This document shows positions 43,154 through 52,661 of a DNA stretch of 64,000 nt, piece by piece. Position numbers and translations under genes: made by a program. This DNA comes from Desulfobulbus propionicus (GTDB lineage Bacteria > Desulfobacterota > Desulfobulbia > Desulfobulbales > Desulfobulbaceae). The stretch lies in the NCBI GenBank assembly GCA_002748735.1, contig PDTC01000009.1, positions 49,331 to 113,330 on the forward strand, read 5' to 3'. The notes beneath the pieces are model-generated. The model was not told where the DNA came from. It ran no database searches and saw only the letters and a program-made list of their open reading frames with translations. How positions within the stretch are numbered: the stretch's first letter is position 1; each line of letters opens with the position of its first letter.

Positions 43154-43775
43154 CGTATCTGAGGTCCTTGATCTTCTCGCCGAGCTCCACGGTCCCCGCC
43201 ATTCTACCCTTTGTCAGCCATCCAATAACACTTGCCACAACCGGGCGGCCGGGCAAGCTCATCGATTGCCGGTCTTGCAGACCCTGCACAGCTGCAGATA
43301 CTTTTTTCAAAGCAGTCGCGATTTGTGGTGGTACTGGAGAGGCTCCTCTCCCGCTTTACTCTGGGCACTCAAGACTATGATCACCTAAAAGCTGCTGAAC
43401 TCCTGGCACTTCGCGGGTACCCCCAAGCAACACACCGTAGATCATGACAAGCAGCTCGGAGGTAGTAGTCGAAAACCTCCTGAAACTGCCCGGAAAATCG
43501 AGGTGCATATTCATGGAAGGCTCCCACTCTGATGAAACTGCCAGCAAAAGCGACCATCTCAGCGAAGAGATCCCCGGACGTTACCAGACTATCACCGAGG
43601 TTCTCGGCCTTTGTCTATACGGTCAACGACAGGTTCAAAAAAACGCATGACCGGTCAGCCTCTTTCCCCAAAAGCGGCAACATAAACAGCCTGAAAACAG
43701 GGCAGACGACAGGGGGTTTACCACTGCGACAGGCCAATGCATGGAAAAAAAAGAGATAAATACAACAAAAACCGC
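43154..43775. other. Long stretch without an intact gene
   Basis: About 620 bases. A frame opening just after the YcgR-like gene (DVSEVLDLLAELHG) and another at 43230-43447 (LQILFSKQSRFVVVLERLLS) look protein-like but break off. In related clusters flgM, flgN or other axial genes can stand here, so these may be further relics; I cannot identify them. Confidence 0.35.
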
Positions 43776-43804
43776 TTCATATTCATTTTTTTCTAGCGTA
43801 TACT
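43776..43804 (+). promoter_or_regulatory. Candidate sigma-70 promoter of the mglB-mglA operon
   Basis: TTCATA (43776-43781), a 17-base spacer and TATACT (43799-43804), about 70 bases before the roadblock gene. Confidence 0.4.
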
Positions 43805-43877
43805 CAGAGTAGTCGAAAGTATTTTTGTAACAAATTCAACGTATAGTTATTACTTCCATCTGTGGACGAGGTGCCCA

Positions 43878-44276
43878 ATGAATTATGGCGTTGTAAGCCA
43901 GGAACAACTTGAAAAAATTGATGAAATCCTGACGAACAAGCTCATCAAAATCGGTGTCGACTGTGTCATTATCATTGACATGGCAGGTAACATCATAACC
44001 GCTAAGGATAACGGCACGTCCAAGTACGATGTCTACTCCTTTGCGGCTCTTGCCGCTGGCAACTTCGCCACTGTCGATGCCATGGCCAAGCTCGTTGGTG
44101 AGGAGGAGTTCTCTCTCCTGTTTCACAAGGGAACTGATTGCAATATCCACTTCTCAAAGATTGATGATGAACTGCTGCTCATCTCCATGTTCGGCAGAGA
44201 CATCTCGTTGGGTTTCCTCCGGCTGAATGTAGTAGAAGCTATCGATCAGATTCAGAAGCTCTGGGCCAAGGAATAA
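43878..44276 (+). CDS. Roadblock/LC7 protein, MglB-like
   Basis: A 132-residue roadblock-fold protein (GVDCVIIIDMAGNIITAKDN, SFAALAAGNFATVDAMAKL, ELLLISMFGRDISLGFLRL). Roadblock dimers such as MglB are GTPase-activating partners of the Ras-like GTPase MglA, and one is encoded 82 bases downstream. In Myxococcus the pair sets the polarity of gliding and twitching motors. The start ATG 43878 is supported by position; GAGG lies upstream (CGAGGTGCCC). Confidence 0.85.
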   Translation: MNYGVVSQEQLEKIDEILTNKLIKIGVDCVIIIDMAGNIITAKDNGTSKYDVYSFAALAAGNFATVDAMAKLVGEEEFSLLFHKGTDCNIHFSKIDDELLLISMFGRDISLGFLRLNVVEAIDQIQKLWAKE

Positions 44277-44358
44277 TAGCTTCCCGTAACAGAGCCCGCA
44301 TTATGCGAGCGAATCTCTATTCTCTTTATCATTAACCTTCTGTCGGCAGGAGAGTTTT

Positions 44359-44964
44359 GTGAGTTTCATCAACCTTAAAGAAAAAGTCGTCCAGATCAAG
44401 ATCGTCTATTATGGACCGGGTCGAGGCGGCAAAACCACCAATCTCGAATATATCAATCGCAAGTTCCGCAAGCAGATTCAGTCAGAGATGGTTAGCCTCA
44501 AGACCCATGGTGACCGAACCCTGTTCTTTGACTTCCTCCCCTTCAATATGGGGCAGATCAAGGGCTACGATATGAAGATCCAGCTCTATACTGTACCCGG
44601 TCAAGTCAAATATAACGCCACTCGGAAACTGGTCCTCAAAGGAGTCGACGGAATTGTCTTTGTCGCCGATGCCCAAGAACATATGCGAGAAAAAAATATT
44701 CGTTCGTTGAATCAACTCCATGAAAACCTGTTAAGCTACAAAGAGTCAATTTTTCGGCTTCCCCTGGTGTTGCAATACAACAAAATTGATCTTCGCAACC
44801 AAGGCATTCCGGTCTTGCCAACAAACATCCTGGAAAAAGACCTTAACAGCAAACTCAAGGTGCCCTCTTTCGAAGCCAGCGCATTAACAGGGTACAACGT
44901 CGCAAGTACGCTGAAAAAAATTATCTCATCAACAGTCATTTCCATCCAGAAGAAACTGCAGTGA
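44359..44964 (+). CDS. MglA-like Ras-superfamily GTPase
   Basis: A 201-residue small GTPase. P-loop GPGRGGKTTN at residues 19-28, switch region DRTLFFDFLPF, then YTVPGQVKYNATRK (the MglA form of switch 2, with PGQ), and NKID at about residue 140. These mark the MglA group (bacterial Arf/Ras-like). GTG 44359 with AGGAG six bases upstream is the start. MglA-GTP recruits motility complexes to one pole in Myxococcus. Here it stands between a roadblock GAP and a large acidic protein. Confidence 0.88.
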   Translation: MSFINLKEKVVQIKIVYYGPGRGGKTTNLEYINRKFRKQIQSEMVSLKTHGDRTLFFDFLPFNMGQIKGYDMKIQLYTVPGQVKYNATRKLVLKGVDGIVFVADAQEHMREKNIRSLNQLHENLLSYKESIFRLPLVLQYNKIDLRNQGIPVLPTNILEKDLNSKLKVPSFEASALTGYNVASTLKKIISSTVISIQKKLQ

Positions 44965-45136
44965 CCCTTTTCAAACGTGCGCTATCTGGAGACTCTGAGG
45001 GGATTCGCCGCCCGAAGGGTTTGGAGAAAAAAAACAAGCTAATGCTGTACGACAGGAGGCCATGGTCAGGCAAAAGTGTCACCATCTGCGGCACTCCAGA
45101 AATCGAGTCGGAAACTGAAATCAGCCAGGCTACCCT

Positions 45137-47836
45137 ATGAAAAACGTACAAGAAACTCCAGAGACCACTGAATTCAACGATATCGAAGATCTCACCCTTT
45201 TTGCGGATGAAAACTTTGATACTGACGACGTTGATCTTTTTGAATTCACCGGAGAGGACGATTCGCCGCTCACCCGTCTGAAATCGATTATTCTCTCCCT
45301 GGACTGGGAGATCAATGACGAGACCCTCCAGGAACTCGCCGAAGAAGTGGTCTATCTCCAGGAATCCATGCAAGGGGACAAGATAGCCAAACTCTATCTT
45401 CAAGGTCTGGAAAAAATTGGCCGATATCTTCGCAGTGAAGGGGCTTATGCCCACCCCAATTCCATTAAACTGCTGCTGACCTTTTTCTACGACTTTGAAA
45501 AACTCTCTTCTTCTGATGATCTGACCGACGATGACATCACCCTCATTCTCAAACAGGATGTCCGTAAGTTTAAGATTCTGCAGTACCAGATCAGTAAACA
45601 ACTCGATACCGCCCGTTCTAGCAAGGAGATGGAAGAACTTCGCAGTGTTGAGGAAGCGATTGCAGCAGGCGCTGAAGTCTCAGAAAAAGATCGACTTAAG
45701 CTTTTGCGTGCCACGATTCTCAGTCTCGACTGGGAGGTGAGCGACGAAGGACTTAAGCAGTTCCAGGATGAGGTACATCATTACAAAACTGAAATAACTT
45801 CGATCCCCCAGGTATCCATACTTGCCAAGGGCTTGTACGTCCTTGGCAAGTATATTGCTGAAGAAAAAGGGAAGGCCCATCCTGAATCCTTCACCATGCT
45901 CCATTCCTTTTACTCCGGAATCGAGGAGCTCATTGTCAAAAATAACGAGCTTGACGATAAGAAACGCAACAAGATCATCGTTGACAAGGTACAACGGCTC
46001 AATGCACTTAAGGCTCTCATCGCCGGCCACACCGGCAGTTCTCCCGCTGATCCGGTAGTAGACGAGGTGGTTGACGAAATTATCGAACCGCAGAAAAACG
46101 AGCTGGCAGAAGAACTTACCGATAAAGAGGTGGTCTCGGAAGAAGCCCCTGCCATAATGTCAGAGGAACAGGCTATCGCTCCTGCTTTGGCCGAGGCCGA
46201 AGACGAGCCTGACCGTGAAAGAGATCTCCGGGCTACACAGGAAGAGGAGCTTGACGATGAACTCGCCTCTCAACTTGACTCGTTCTTTCAACTTGACGAA
46301 GAGCCCGAGTTAGCCAAGCCTGCCGATGACCTGCCAGAGGAAATTCTCGACCCCTCGGCCATTACACCCTTTTCCGATAAGGTGGCCGACACCCTCATTG
46401 AACAACAACTTGCTGGACGCAGGGATCTTACCCCGGCTCTAGCTGATGTCAGTGAAGAAGATACCCTCCTCGAAGAAGAGTGGGAAGATGAGGCAACTGA
46501 AGAAGAGCGGCCACAGACGGCAACCATAGATGATTTTGAGAAAGAGCTGAATCAACTTTTCGATGATGATGGCGAACCTGTCGACGACGCATCACTGTCC
46601 GGGTCGATAGATCTTGATAAAGGGCCTGTTACCCTCGTTGATGCAGCAATTCAAACCTCGGCAGCCTCTCTTGGGAACAAAGAGGACGCTGGCGAATTCT
46701 TTGATAAAAATGTCACCCCGGCACTGGTGAACAGCGATGAAGAGCAGGGATTCAACGAAGCGGCTGCTCTTGCCGGCCTGGAAGATTCACCAACAACAGA
46801 TCTTGATGAGAAACTCAACTCCTTCTTCGACGTGGCAGACGATGATGAAGAGCAAGAACTACCTGTGCCCACTGCAGAGGAACCCATTGCTCCAGTCAAC
46901 GAACAAGAAGATTCTCTCGGCGAAACACTGGACAACAACCTGGAAGATCAACTGGAGACCTTTTTCGAAGACACCGAAGAAACACCGGAGACAATAACCT
47001 CAGCATCAGTTGATGAGGCTCCAGCAGCTAAAATGGCTGCCGCTGAACCTGTCGCAGCCTTGGCCGACGTAGAAGTCGATGTCGAAACACTTGATGACGC
47101 CACCACCGTCGATGATATGGAAGGCATGGACGAGCTGGCATTGAACGAGGACCTGGATGTCCTGTTTGGCGAGGATCTTCCGGAAGAGGAAGAAGCTCTG
47201 GCAAGAGAATTCGCAGCAGAACCAGCTGAAGGGTCCATACCTTCTGAAGAAGACAAGAAAATCAACCAAGTAGAGCTTCCTGTAAACGAACAGGCTGTCG
47301 CGGAAAAGACCGATGACATTGAAGTAGAACTGCAGGAAGACCTGGACCTGCTCATCAAGGACGACACACCAGGCAACGAAGATTCGGAAAAAAGTATTGT
47401 CCGGCTGGCCGCACTGCTGCCCTCCCTCGTCAAAGTTACCGGAGAAGACGATCAGCTTGGTACATGTGCCTCTCTGGTGGAGGAGGTCCTCAAAGATCCG
47501 GCATACAACTCCGGCCAGAAAGCCTACGCCCACCTCGTCTCTTCCGTGCTCAGACTGTTGCCGCTAAAGCACTCTGCCACAGATGCAGAAACCGAAAACC
47601 TCCTGGAATTCCTCAAGGAGCAGATGCAGGAAGAAGGTGACTTGACCAACCTCGCCAAAGCTATGGATCGCCTCACCAGCTGGCAGGTCAGCCTCATCAA
47701 TGAATGGGCGACAGCGCCCGAGGGGGCCAACCCCGAAGATATCCGCAACGCCTATCGTAAGTTGACCCAGGAAGTACGAGCAACTATGGAAAATCTGCAA
47801 AAAGGTCTCACAGAGCATCTTTCTAGGGCCAGCTAA
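45137..47836 (+). CDS. Large acidic protein with two N-terminal repeats and six short acidic motifs
   Basis: An 899-residue, extremely acidic cytoplasmic protein that I cannot name. Residues about 45-130 and 190-275 are two copies of one helical unit (ILSLDWEINDETLQEL and ILSLDWEVSDEGLKQF, each followed by a GLxxxGKYI/GRYL segment and AHPxS). The middle (about 300-750) is low-complexity Glu/Asp with six spaced copies of a short motif L-x3-L-x2-[FL][FL]-x-x-[DE], near residues 371, 465, 555, 599, 669 and 728 (for example ELASQLDSFFQLDEE and EKLNSFFDVADDDEE). The C-terminal 130 residues are helical. It is 172 bases after mglA in the same direction, so it is a candidate scaffold or effector of the MglA pathway. 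Confidence 0.8.
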   Translation: MKNVQETPETTEFNDIEDLTLFADENFDTDDVDLFEFTGEDDSPLTRLKSIILSLDWEINDETLQELAEEVVYLQESMQGDKIAKLYLQGLEKIGRYLRSEGAYAHPNSIKLLLTFFYDFEKLSSSDDLTDDDITLILKQDVRKFKILQYQISKQLDTARSSKEMEELRSVEEAIAAGAEVSEKDRLKLLRATILSLDWEVSDEGLKQFQDEVHHYKTEITSIPQVSILAKGLYVLGKYIAEEKGKAHPESFTMLHSFYSGIEELIVKNNELDDKKRNKIIVDKVQRLNALKALIAGHTGSSPADPVVDEVVDEIIEPQKNELAEELTDKEVVSEEAPAIMSEEQAIAPALAEAEDEPDRERDLRATQEEELDDELASQLDSFFQLDEEPELAKPADDLPEEILDPSAITPFSDKVADTLIEQQLAGRRDLTPALADVSEEDTLLEEEWEDEATEEERPQTATIDDFEKELNQLFDDDGEPVDDASLSGSIDLDKGPVTLVDAAIQTSAASLGNKEDAGEFFDKNVTPALVNSDEEQGFNEAAALAGLEDSPTTDLDEKLNSFFDVADDDEEQELPVPTAEEPIAPVNEQEDSLGETLDNNLEDQLETFFEDTEETPETITSASVDEAPAAKMAAAEPVAALADVEVDVETLDDATTVDDMEGMDELALNEDLDVLFGEDLPEEEEALAREFAAEPAEGSIPSEEDKKINQVELPVNEQAVAEKTDDIEVELQEDLDLLIKDDTPGNEDSEKSIVRLAALLPSLVKVTGEDDQLGTCASLVEEVLKDPAYNSGQKAYAHLVSSVLRLLPLKHSATDAETENLLEFLKEQMQEEGDLTNLAKAMDRLTSWQVSLINEWATAPEGANPEDIRNAYRKLTQEVRATMENLQKGLTEHLSRAS

Positions 47837-47860
47837 CCTGTGACGGCTACGTGACTCAAC

Positions 47861-47894
47861 AAGAGGGGGCTCGCAGGCTGAGCGCCCTCTTCCT
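47861..47894. terminator. Bidirectional terminator between convergent genes
   Basis: AAGAGGG-G-GCTC (47861-47872) pairs with GAGC-G-CCCTCTT (47880-47891), eleven pairs with one G/G mismatch and a seven-base loop, followed by CCTTT. It lies 25 bases after the acidic-protein gene and 40 bases from the end of the permease gene on the other strand. Confidence 0.55.
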
Positions 47895-47931
47895 TTAAGG
47901 CCTGCATCGTCTTTTCCAAAAGTTGTCAGCC

Positions 47932-48969
47932 TCAACGGCGGCGGGGATCAAAGGCCTCCCGTAACCCTTCACCAATAAAAATCAGCAGTATCAATGTCCC
48001 CACCAGGACTACAAAGGCGGTAACAGACAGCCACCATGCCTCAATATTGGCCTTCCCCTGGGCGAGCAACTCCCCCAGACTTGGAGTACTGGGTGGTACC
48101 CCCAGGCCGAGGAAATCGAGACTGGTGAGGGCGAGAATCGCACCAGACATCCGAAAAGGCAAAAAAGTGATTACCGGAGTCATCGCATTGGGCAGGAGAT
48201 GACGATACATAATCGTCAGGTTGCCCACTCCCAGGGCCTTGGCGGCCTTAACATATTCCATATTTCTGCCCTTGAGGAATTCAGCCCGCACATAGTCGGA
48301 AAGTCCCATCCAGCTAAACAGTGACAGAAGTACGAGTAGCAGGAGAACGCTCGGTTTAAAAATCGAGGCAAAGATAATCAAGAGGTACAGCTCCGGCATG
48401 GCACCCCAGATCTCTATAAAGCGTTGAAAGACGAGATCGGTACGACCGCCGAAATATCCCTGCAAGGCACCAGCGGCGATCCCCAGCAACGTACCGATGC
48501 TCGTCAGCACCAGTCCAAACAGAATACTCAGACGAAAACCGTAAATCAATCGCGCCAGCACATCCCGTCCCCGGTCATCAGTTCCCAGCAGATTCTCGCG
48601 GGTTGGCGGCGACGGCACTGGCTGCCCCAATTCCATGTTCATGGAGTTGTAACTGTGTGGATTGGGGGGGAACAGCATGAAATGCCCTTTCCGGCTCAAT
48701 ATCTCCCTGATGTAGGGATCCCGGTAATCGGTCTCGGTCTCGAAGTCGCCGCCAAAAACTGTCTCCGGGTACGCATTAATCAAGGGGAAATACAGCCTTT
48801 TATTATACCGCACCAGCAGCGGCTTATCGTTGCTCAACACCTCGGCAAACAGACTGAGGCCAAAAAGCAGGCTAAACAGTACCAGGGAATAATATCCCCG
48901 CCGATGACGACGAAAGACCTGCCAGCGCCGCTGGGCCGGACCGCTACCACCTGCCTGTCGCCCGTTCAC
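47932..48969 (-). CDS. Peptide-type ABC transporter permease, YejE-like
   Basis: A 345-residue inner-membrane permease of the dipeptide/oligopeptide class (DppC/OppC/YejE). The N-terminal arginine-rich segment is followed by a membrane helix and a periplasmic insert (about 45-135, ending NLLGTDDRGRDVLARLIYG, the class signature). The EAA loop (KAAKALGVGNLTIMYRHLLP) contacts the ATPase. GTG 48969 overlaps the stop of the second permease (GTGA). The long first periplasmic loop is like YejE, part of a microcin/peptide importer. No ATPase or binding protein gene follows; the neighbour downstream is convergent. Confidence 0.9.
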   Translation of the reverse strand: MNGRQAGGSGPAQRRWQVFRRHRRGYYSLVLFSLLFGLSLFAEVLSNDKPLLVRYNKRLYFPLINAYPETVFGGDFETETDYRDPYIREILSRKGHFMLFPPNPHSYNSMNMELGQPVPSPPTRENLLGTDDRGRDVLARLIYGFRLSILFGLVLTSIGTLLGIAAGALQGYFGGRTDLVFQRFIEIWGAMPELYLLIIFASIFKPSVLLLLVLLSLFSWMGLSDYVRAEFLKGRNMEYVKAAKALGVGNLTIMYRHLLPNAMTPVITFLPFRMSGAILALTSLDFLGLGVPPSTPSLGELLAQGKANIEAWWLSVTAFVVLVGTLILLIFIGEGLREAFDPRRR

Positions 48970-50015
48970 TCCACACCTGTAAAGGTTATTCGTGGGTCCA
49001 CCAGCACATACGACAGGTCCGACAGGAGCCGACTTATCAGGCCTATGATCGTGAAAAAATACAGGGTCCCCAGCACGACCGGATAGTCACGGTTCATCAC
49101 TGACTCATACGCCAGCAGTCCCATGCCATCCAGGGAAAAAATGGTTTCGATCAATAGACTCCCTGTAAAAAAAGCAGTGATGAAAGATCCGGGAAAACCG
49201 GTGATGATCGGAATAATGGCATTTCTGAAGACATGGCCATACAAGACCCGTCGCTCGCTGGCCCCCTTGGCGCGAGCGGTAAGGACATACTGCTTGCCGA
49301 TCTCTTCGAGAAACGAATTTTTGGTGAGCAGGGTCATCACGGCCAGGCTGCCCACTGTGGAGGCTGTAATCGGCAAAACCATGTGCCAGAGGTAGTCGAG
49401 AATCTTCTCCATGGCCCCCATTTCCTGCCAGTTGTCAGAGATCAGCCCCCGCAAGGGGAAGAGATCGAGAAAGGAGCCGCCACCAAAAAGGACAAGCAGA
49501 ACAATCCCCAGGACAAACCCCGGGATGGCATATCCCACGAGAATGACGGTGCTCGTGAAGACATCAAAGCGACTGCCATTGCGTGTAGCCTTGGCAATAC
49601 CCAGGGGGATACAGGTCAGATAGACAATGAAAAAGGTCCAGAGTCCCAATGACATGGAAACCGGCAGCCTGGAGATCAGCAACGCTGTCACCGGGGCACG
49701 ATGATGATAGGATTCACCAAAATCGAACACCAGATAGCTGGCCATCATCTGAACAAAACGCTCCAGGGGGGGCCTGTCAAAACCGTACAGGGCACGAAGC
49801 TGATCAAGACGTTCCCGGTCAAGGCCGCTCCCCCCCTGGTAGAGACCACCGCCACTGACGACGGCCTCTCCGCCATTCCCTGCGCCTTCAAGCTGCGCCA
49901 CCAGTTGTTCCACTGGCCCCCCCGGCACGAACTGCGTCACCAGAAAGGTGATGAGCATCACCCCAAAAAGGGTGGGAAGCATCAACAACAGGCGTTTGAT
50001 CACGTAGGTGATCAT
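48966..50015 (-). CDS. Peptide-type ABC transporter permease, YejB-like
   Basis: A 349-residue permease of the DppB/OppB/YejB class. The N-terminus MITYVIKRLLLMLPTLFGVM and the phrase FVPGGPVEQL are class signatures. It has about six membrane helices and an EAA loop TARAKGASERRVLYGHVFRN. The insert with PGGPVEQLVAQLEGAG is typical of YejB. Its start overlaps the gamma-glutamyltransferase stop (ATGA at 50015-50012). It should pair with the YejE-like permease. Confidence 0.9.
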   Translation of the reverse strand: MITYVIKRLLLMLPTLFGVMLITFLVTQFVPGGPVEQLVAQLEGAGNGGEAVVSGGGLYQGGSGLDRERLDQLRALYGFDRPPLERFVQMMASYLVFDFGESYHHRAPVTALLISRLPVSMSLGLWTFFIVYLTCIPLGIAKATRNGSRFDVFTSTVILVGYAIPGFVLGIVLLVLFGGGSFLDLFPLRGLISDNWQEMGAMEKILDYLWHMVLPITASTVGSLAVMTLLTKNSFLEEIGKQYVLTARAKGASERRVLYGHVFRNAIIPIITGFPGSFITAFFTGSLLIETIFSLDGMGLLAYESVMNRDYPVVLGTLYFFTIIGLISRLLSDLSYVLVDPRITFTGVE

Positions 50016-51544
50016 TCAACTACCTCAACCGCGCCACCGCGCCGGTCGTCTCCTGCACCAGTAACGCCAGGCAGTACCGTGTGAACGCCGCCAAAATAGA
50101 CGTTCTTCTCCTGCCACAGGTTCACGGGAACCTGCGCCCTGATGGCGCGAATCGCCTCCTCGGTAAACCCGGGTTCCATTTGCAGACATTCGCCGTCCCA
50201 GTAGGTTCTTGGCGCCTGAACAGCCTCGGCCACTGGCCGCTCAAAGTCAACGAGTTGGGTCAGCACCTGAATAATGGCGGTACGGATCCGCTTGGACCCC
50301 CCCGAGCCAATCACCGCCTCGTTTGCCCCGTCCGCTCCCACCAGTACCGACGGTGACATCATTGACCCCACCCGTTCACCGGGAGGTGCGCTGTGGAAAC
50401 CTTCAGGATGGAGATCATCCTCCCCCATCATGTTGTTGAGCATAATCCCGGTACCTGGGGCAAAATACCCTGACCCTTCCCCATTGGAGCAGGTCATTGA
50501 GGCGACATTGCCTTGACGATCAGCGACGCTCACATGGGTGGTCCCCCGGCTGAACTGTCGGATAGTCTCGGCAGCCTGCTGAACTTCTCCAGTGGCAAGA
50601 AATGCCTCCAACCTCTCCGGACTGGTTATCCCCTGTTCACGGAGTCGCTCCACCTCCTGCATCTGCTTGGTGGTTCTCAGCAGGTACTCGCCAGAGCCCC
50701 AGGTCTCTACCCGAGGCAACCGCGAAGAGAGCAAAAGGGACATCCCGATCAGCGTCCCACCAAGGGAAGGCGGCGGACAGGTGAGGAGGATTCTATCGCG
50801 ATAGGGCACTTTAAGCGGTGGCCGCTCATACACGGTGTAGGCAGCGAGATCGGCGGCACTCAACAGGCCTCCGTCAGAAGTCATCTCCGCCGCCATACGA
50901 CCTGCCACTTCACCTTCATAAAACGAACGGCCCTGATCACTGGGCAGGTCTTCGAGAAAGGCTGCGAGTTCAAGGTTTCGCAGGGTCCCACCCTGACGGA
51001 CATACTGTTTCCCGGGCTGCAGCAATCTTTTTCCAGTGGCACTCATCAGCATGATCGGCCTGAGCATATCAAAAAACATTGCCTGAAAAGCATTGACCTC
51101 GTGCTCCCTTGCCAAGATGATCGCCGGGGCAAGGATTTCCTTCAGCGGTAAACAGCCCAGTCGCCGATGCACATGGAGAAGCCCCTTGAGGGTTCCAGGT
51201 ACCGCCACAGAGCCAAGCCCGATGTTGAACTGCTGATCTGTTCCCCCAAAGGCTACCGTTATCGGATAAAAATGTGGTGTACCTGCCAGGAGACGTCCTC
51301 GACCCGGAGTGTCGACAAAAAAATCAAAAAAAATCTCCTGACAAGGCCCCTCCTCTCCGCCGGTGCGGGCAAGCAGGAAACCGCCGCCGCCAAGACTGGT
51401 CAGGCACATCTCGACAGCCGCCCCGGCAAACCCGGCACAGACCACCGCATCAAAGGCATTTCCTCCTGCACGTAAAATCTCGGCAGCAGCAGCACTCACC
51501 AAGGGATGACCACTGGCAACAATGCCCTTTTTCAAATGTTTCAT
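50012..51544 (-). CDS. Gamma-glutamyltransferase family protein
   Basis: A 510-residue Ntn-hydrolase. The nucleophile Thr follows the pattern RGTTHVSVADRQGNVASMT, where self-cleavage before the Thr yields two subunits, and the substrate loop has PGTGIMLNNMMGEDD. No signal peptide is visible (start MKHLKKGIVASGHPLVSAAA), unlike periplasmic E. coli GGT, so it may be cytosolic. The ATG at 51544 overlaps the stop of the YbdK-like gene and is preferred over a TTG at 51550; AGGGAG lies eight bases upstream. It would cleave gamma-glutamyl peptides, fitting uptake by the two permeases and the ligase upstream. Nucleophile assignment is by motif only. Confidence 0.9.
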   Translation of the reverse strand: MKHLKKGIVASGHPLVSAAAAEILRAGGNAFDAVVCAGFAGAAVEMCLTSLGGGGFLLARTGGEEGPCQEIFFDFFVDTPGRGRLLAGTPHFYPITVAFGGTDQQFNIGLGSVAVPGTLKGLLHVHRRLGCLPLKEILAPAIILAREHEVNAFQAMFFDMLRPIMLMSATGKRLLQPGKQYVRQGGTLRNLELAAFLEDLPSDQGRSFYEGEVAGRMAAEMTSDGGLLSAADLAAYTVYERPPLKVPYRDRILLTCPPPSLGGTLIGMSLLLSSRLPRVETWGSGEYLLRTTKQMQEVERLREQGITSPERLEAFLATGEVQQAAETIRQFSRGTTHVSVADRQGNVASMTCSNGEGSGYFAPGTGIMLNNMMGEDDLHPEGFHSAPPGERVGSMMSPSVLVGADGANEAVIGSGGSKRIRTAIIQVLTQLVDFERPVAEAVQAPRTYWDGECLQMEPGFTEEAIRAIRAQVPVNLWQEKNVYFGGVHTVLPGVTGAGDDRRGGAVEVVE

Positions 51545-52656
51545 ACCCAAAACTCCCTGCCAAGCCGATCAATCATACCGGTAAATCCTCCTGCATCGCG
51601 AACATACCTACGCTGTACTTCAGCACTTGTTCCACCATCGAGCAGGCTGTCCATCTGCCCCAGATACGAAGCACTGCCAAACCGTTCAATCCAGGGAGCA
51701 AGTCGATCAACCAGCAGGGCAACCGCTCGGCGCATGGGCAGCGTCCCTGTCTCCAGCAGAGCCAATGGATCAGTGAACCTTCCCTCAAGTCCATGACGAG
51801 CGGCCTGCCATTTATTGCAGTCCAACACCTGAAGACTCACCTGTTTCACGTCAATAATCTCTTCGGCCAGGGCGGCGACCAGGGCTTGTACCAAAGTTGT
51901 CAGAACCAGGATATGCTGAAAGCGTGAGGGCAGGTCACAGATACGGATCTCCACGGTGCCAAAGGCAGGGCTTGGCCGAACGTCCCACCACAGATCACGA
52001 AACTCCTTGATGAGATCGAAATCCACCAGCATTGCAACCTCTGTTTCGAGATTTTTCCATGTCCCGTGGAAAGAGGTGAGTCCGGCCAGGGGCAGAACCT
52101 CGAAAAGCTTAGTCCGGTAGGAGGCGAACCCTGTATCTTCACCACGAAAGTATGGAGAAGAACCACTCAAGGCCAGTAAAAGGGGCAGGTAGACCTGGAT
52201 ACCGTCACAGACCCTGATCGCAGTATCTCGGTCATCAAGGCCCACATGGACGTGCAGCCCCTGACAGATAAACTGACGACCAACGTATTGTAATTCCTTC
52301 ATAATCCGTTGATAGCGTTCGCCATGACTCAGCACCTGCCTGCCTGGATCAGCAAACGGGTGAAGACTGGCGGCATAGAGGCGAAGTCCCTGGGCTTGGG
52401 CAATAGTGTCAACGATCTCTATGGTGCTCTGCAGATCCATGGCGACCTCATCCACCGATGCGCAAATCCCGGTACGAATCTCGAGAATGGACTGAAGAAA
52501 TTCCTCGACCAGTCTGTTGCGAAAACGCTCGGGCACGGCAGCCATCACAGAACCGGCGCAGGGCGCTAGGTCAAGGCTCTGTGCTTCTAGCAACTGAAAT
52601 TCAATCTCGACCCCGAGTGTATAGGGAGAACTGGAACTAAAGGTAATCAATCCCAT
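51541..52656 (-). CDS. YbdK-like carboxylate-amine ligase (GCS2 family)
   Basis: A 371-residue member of the GCS2 glutamate-cysteine-ligase family. SPYTLGVEIEFQLLE is the family start, HVHVGLDDRDTAIRV the ATP/metal region, and FGTVEIRICDLPS a further conserved strand. E. coli YbdK has weak gamma-glutamylcysteine ligase activity. ATG 52656 is chosen because homology begins there; the frame runs upstream into the previous gene. It lies five bases after the M20 amidohydrolase and overlaps the gamma-glutamyltransferase start, so ligase and hydrolase of gamma-glutamyl bonds are made from one mRNA. Confidence 0.85.
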   Translation of the reverse strand: MGLITFSSSSPYTLGVEIEFQLLEAQSLDLAPCAGSVMAAVPERFRNRLVEEFLQSILEIRTGICASVDEVAMDLQSTIEIVDTIAQAQGLRLYAASLHPFADPGRQVLSHGERYQRIMKELQYVGRQFICQGLHVHVGLDDRDTAIRVCDGIQVYLPLLLALSGSSPYFRGEDTGFASYRTKLFEVLPLAGLTSFHGTWKNLETEVAMLVDFDLIKEFRDLWWDVRPSPAFGTVEIRICDLPSRFQHILVLTTLVQALVAALAEEIIDVKQVSLQVLDCNKWQAARHGLEGRFTDPLALLETGTLPMRRAVALLVDRLAPWIERFGSASYLGQMDSLLDGGTSAEVQRRYVRDAGGFTGMIDRLGREFWV

Positions 52657-52661
52657 AGGTA

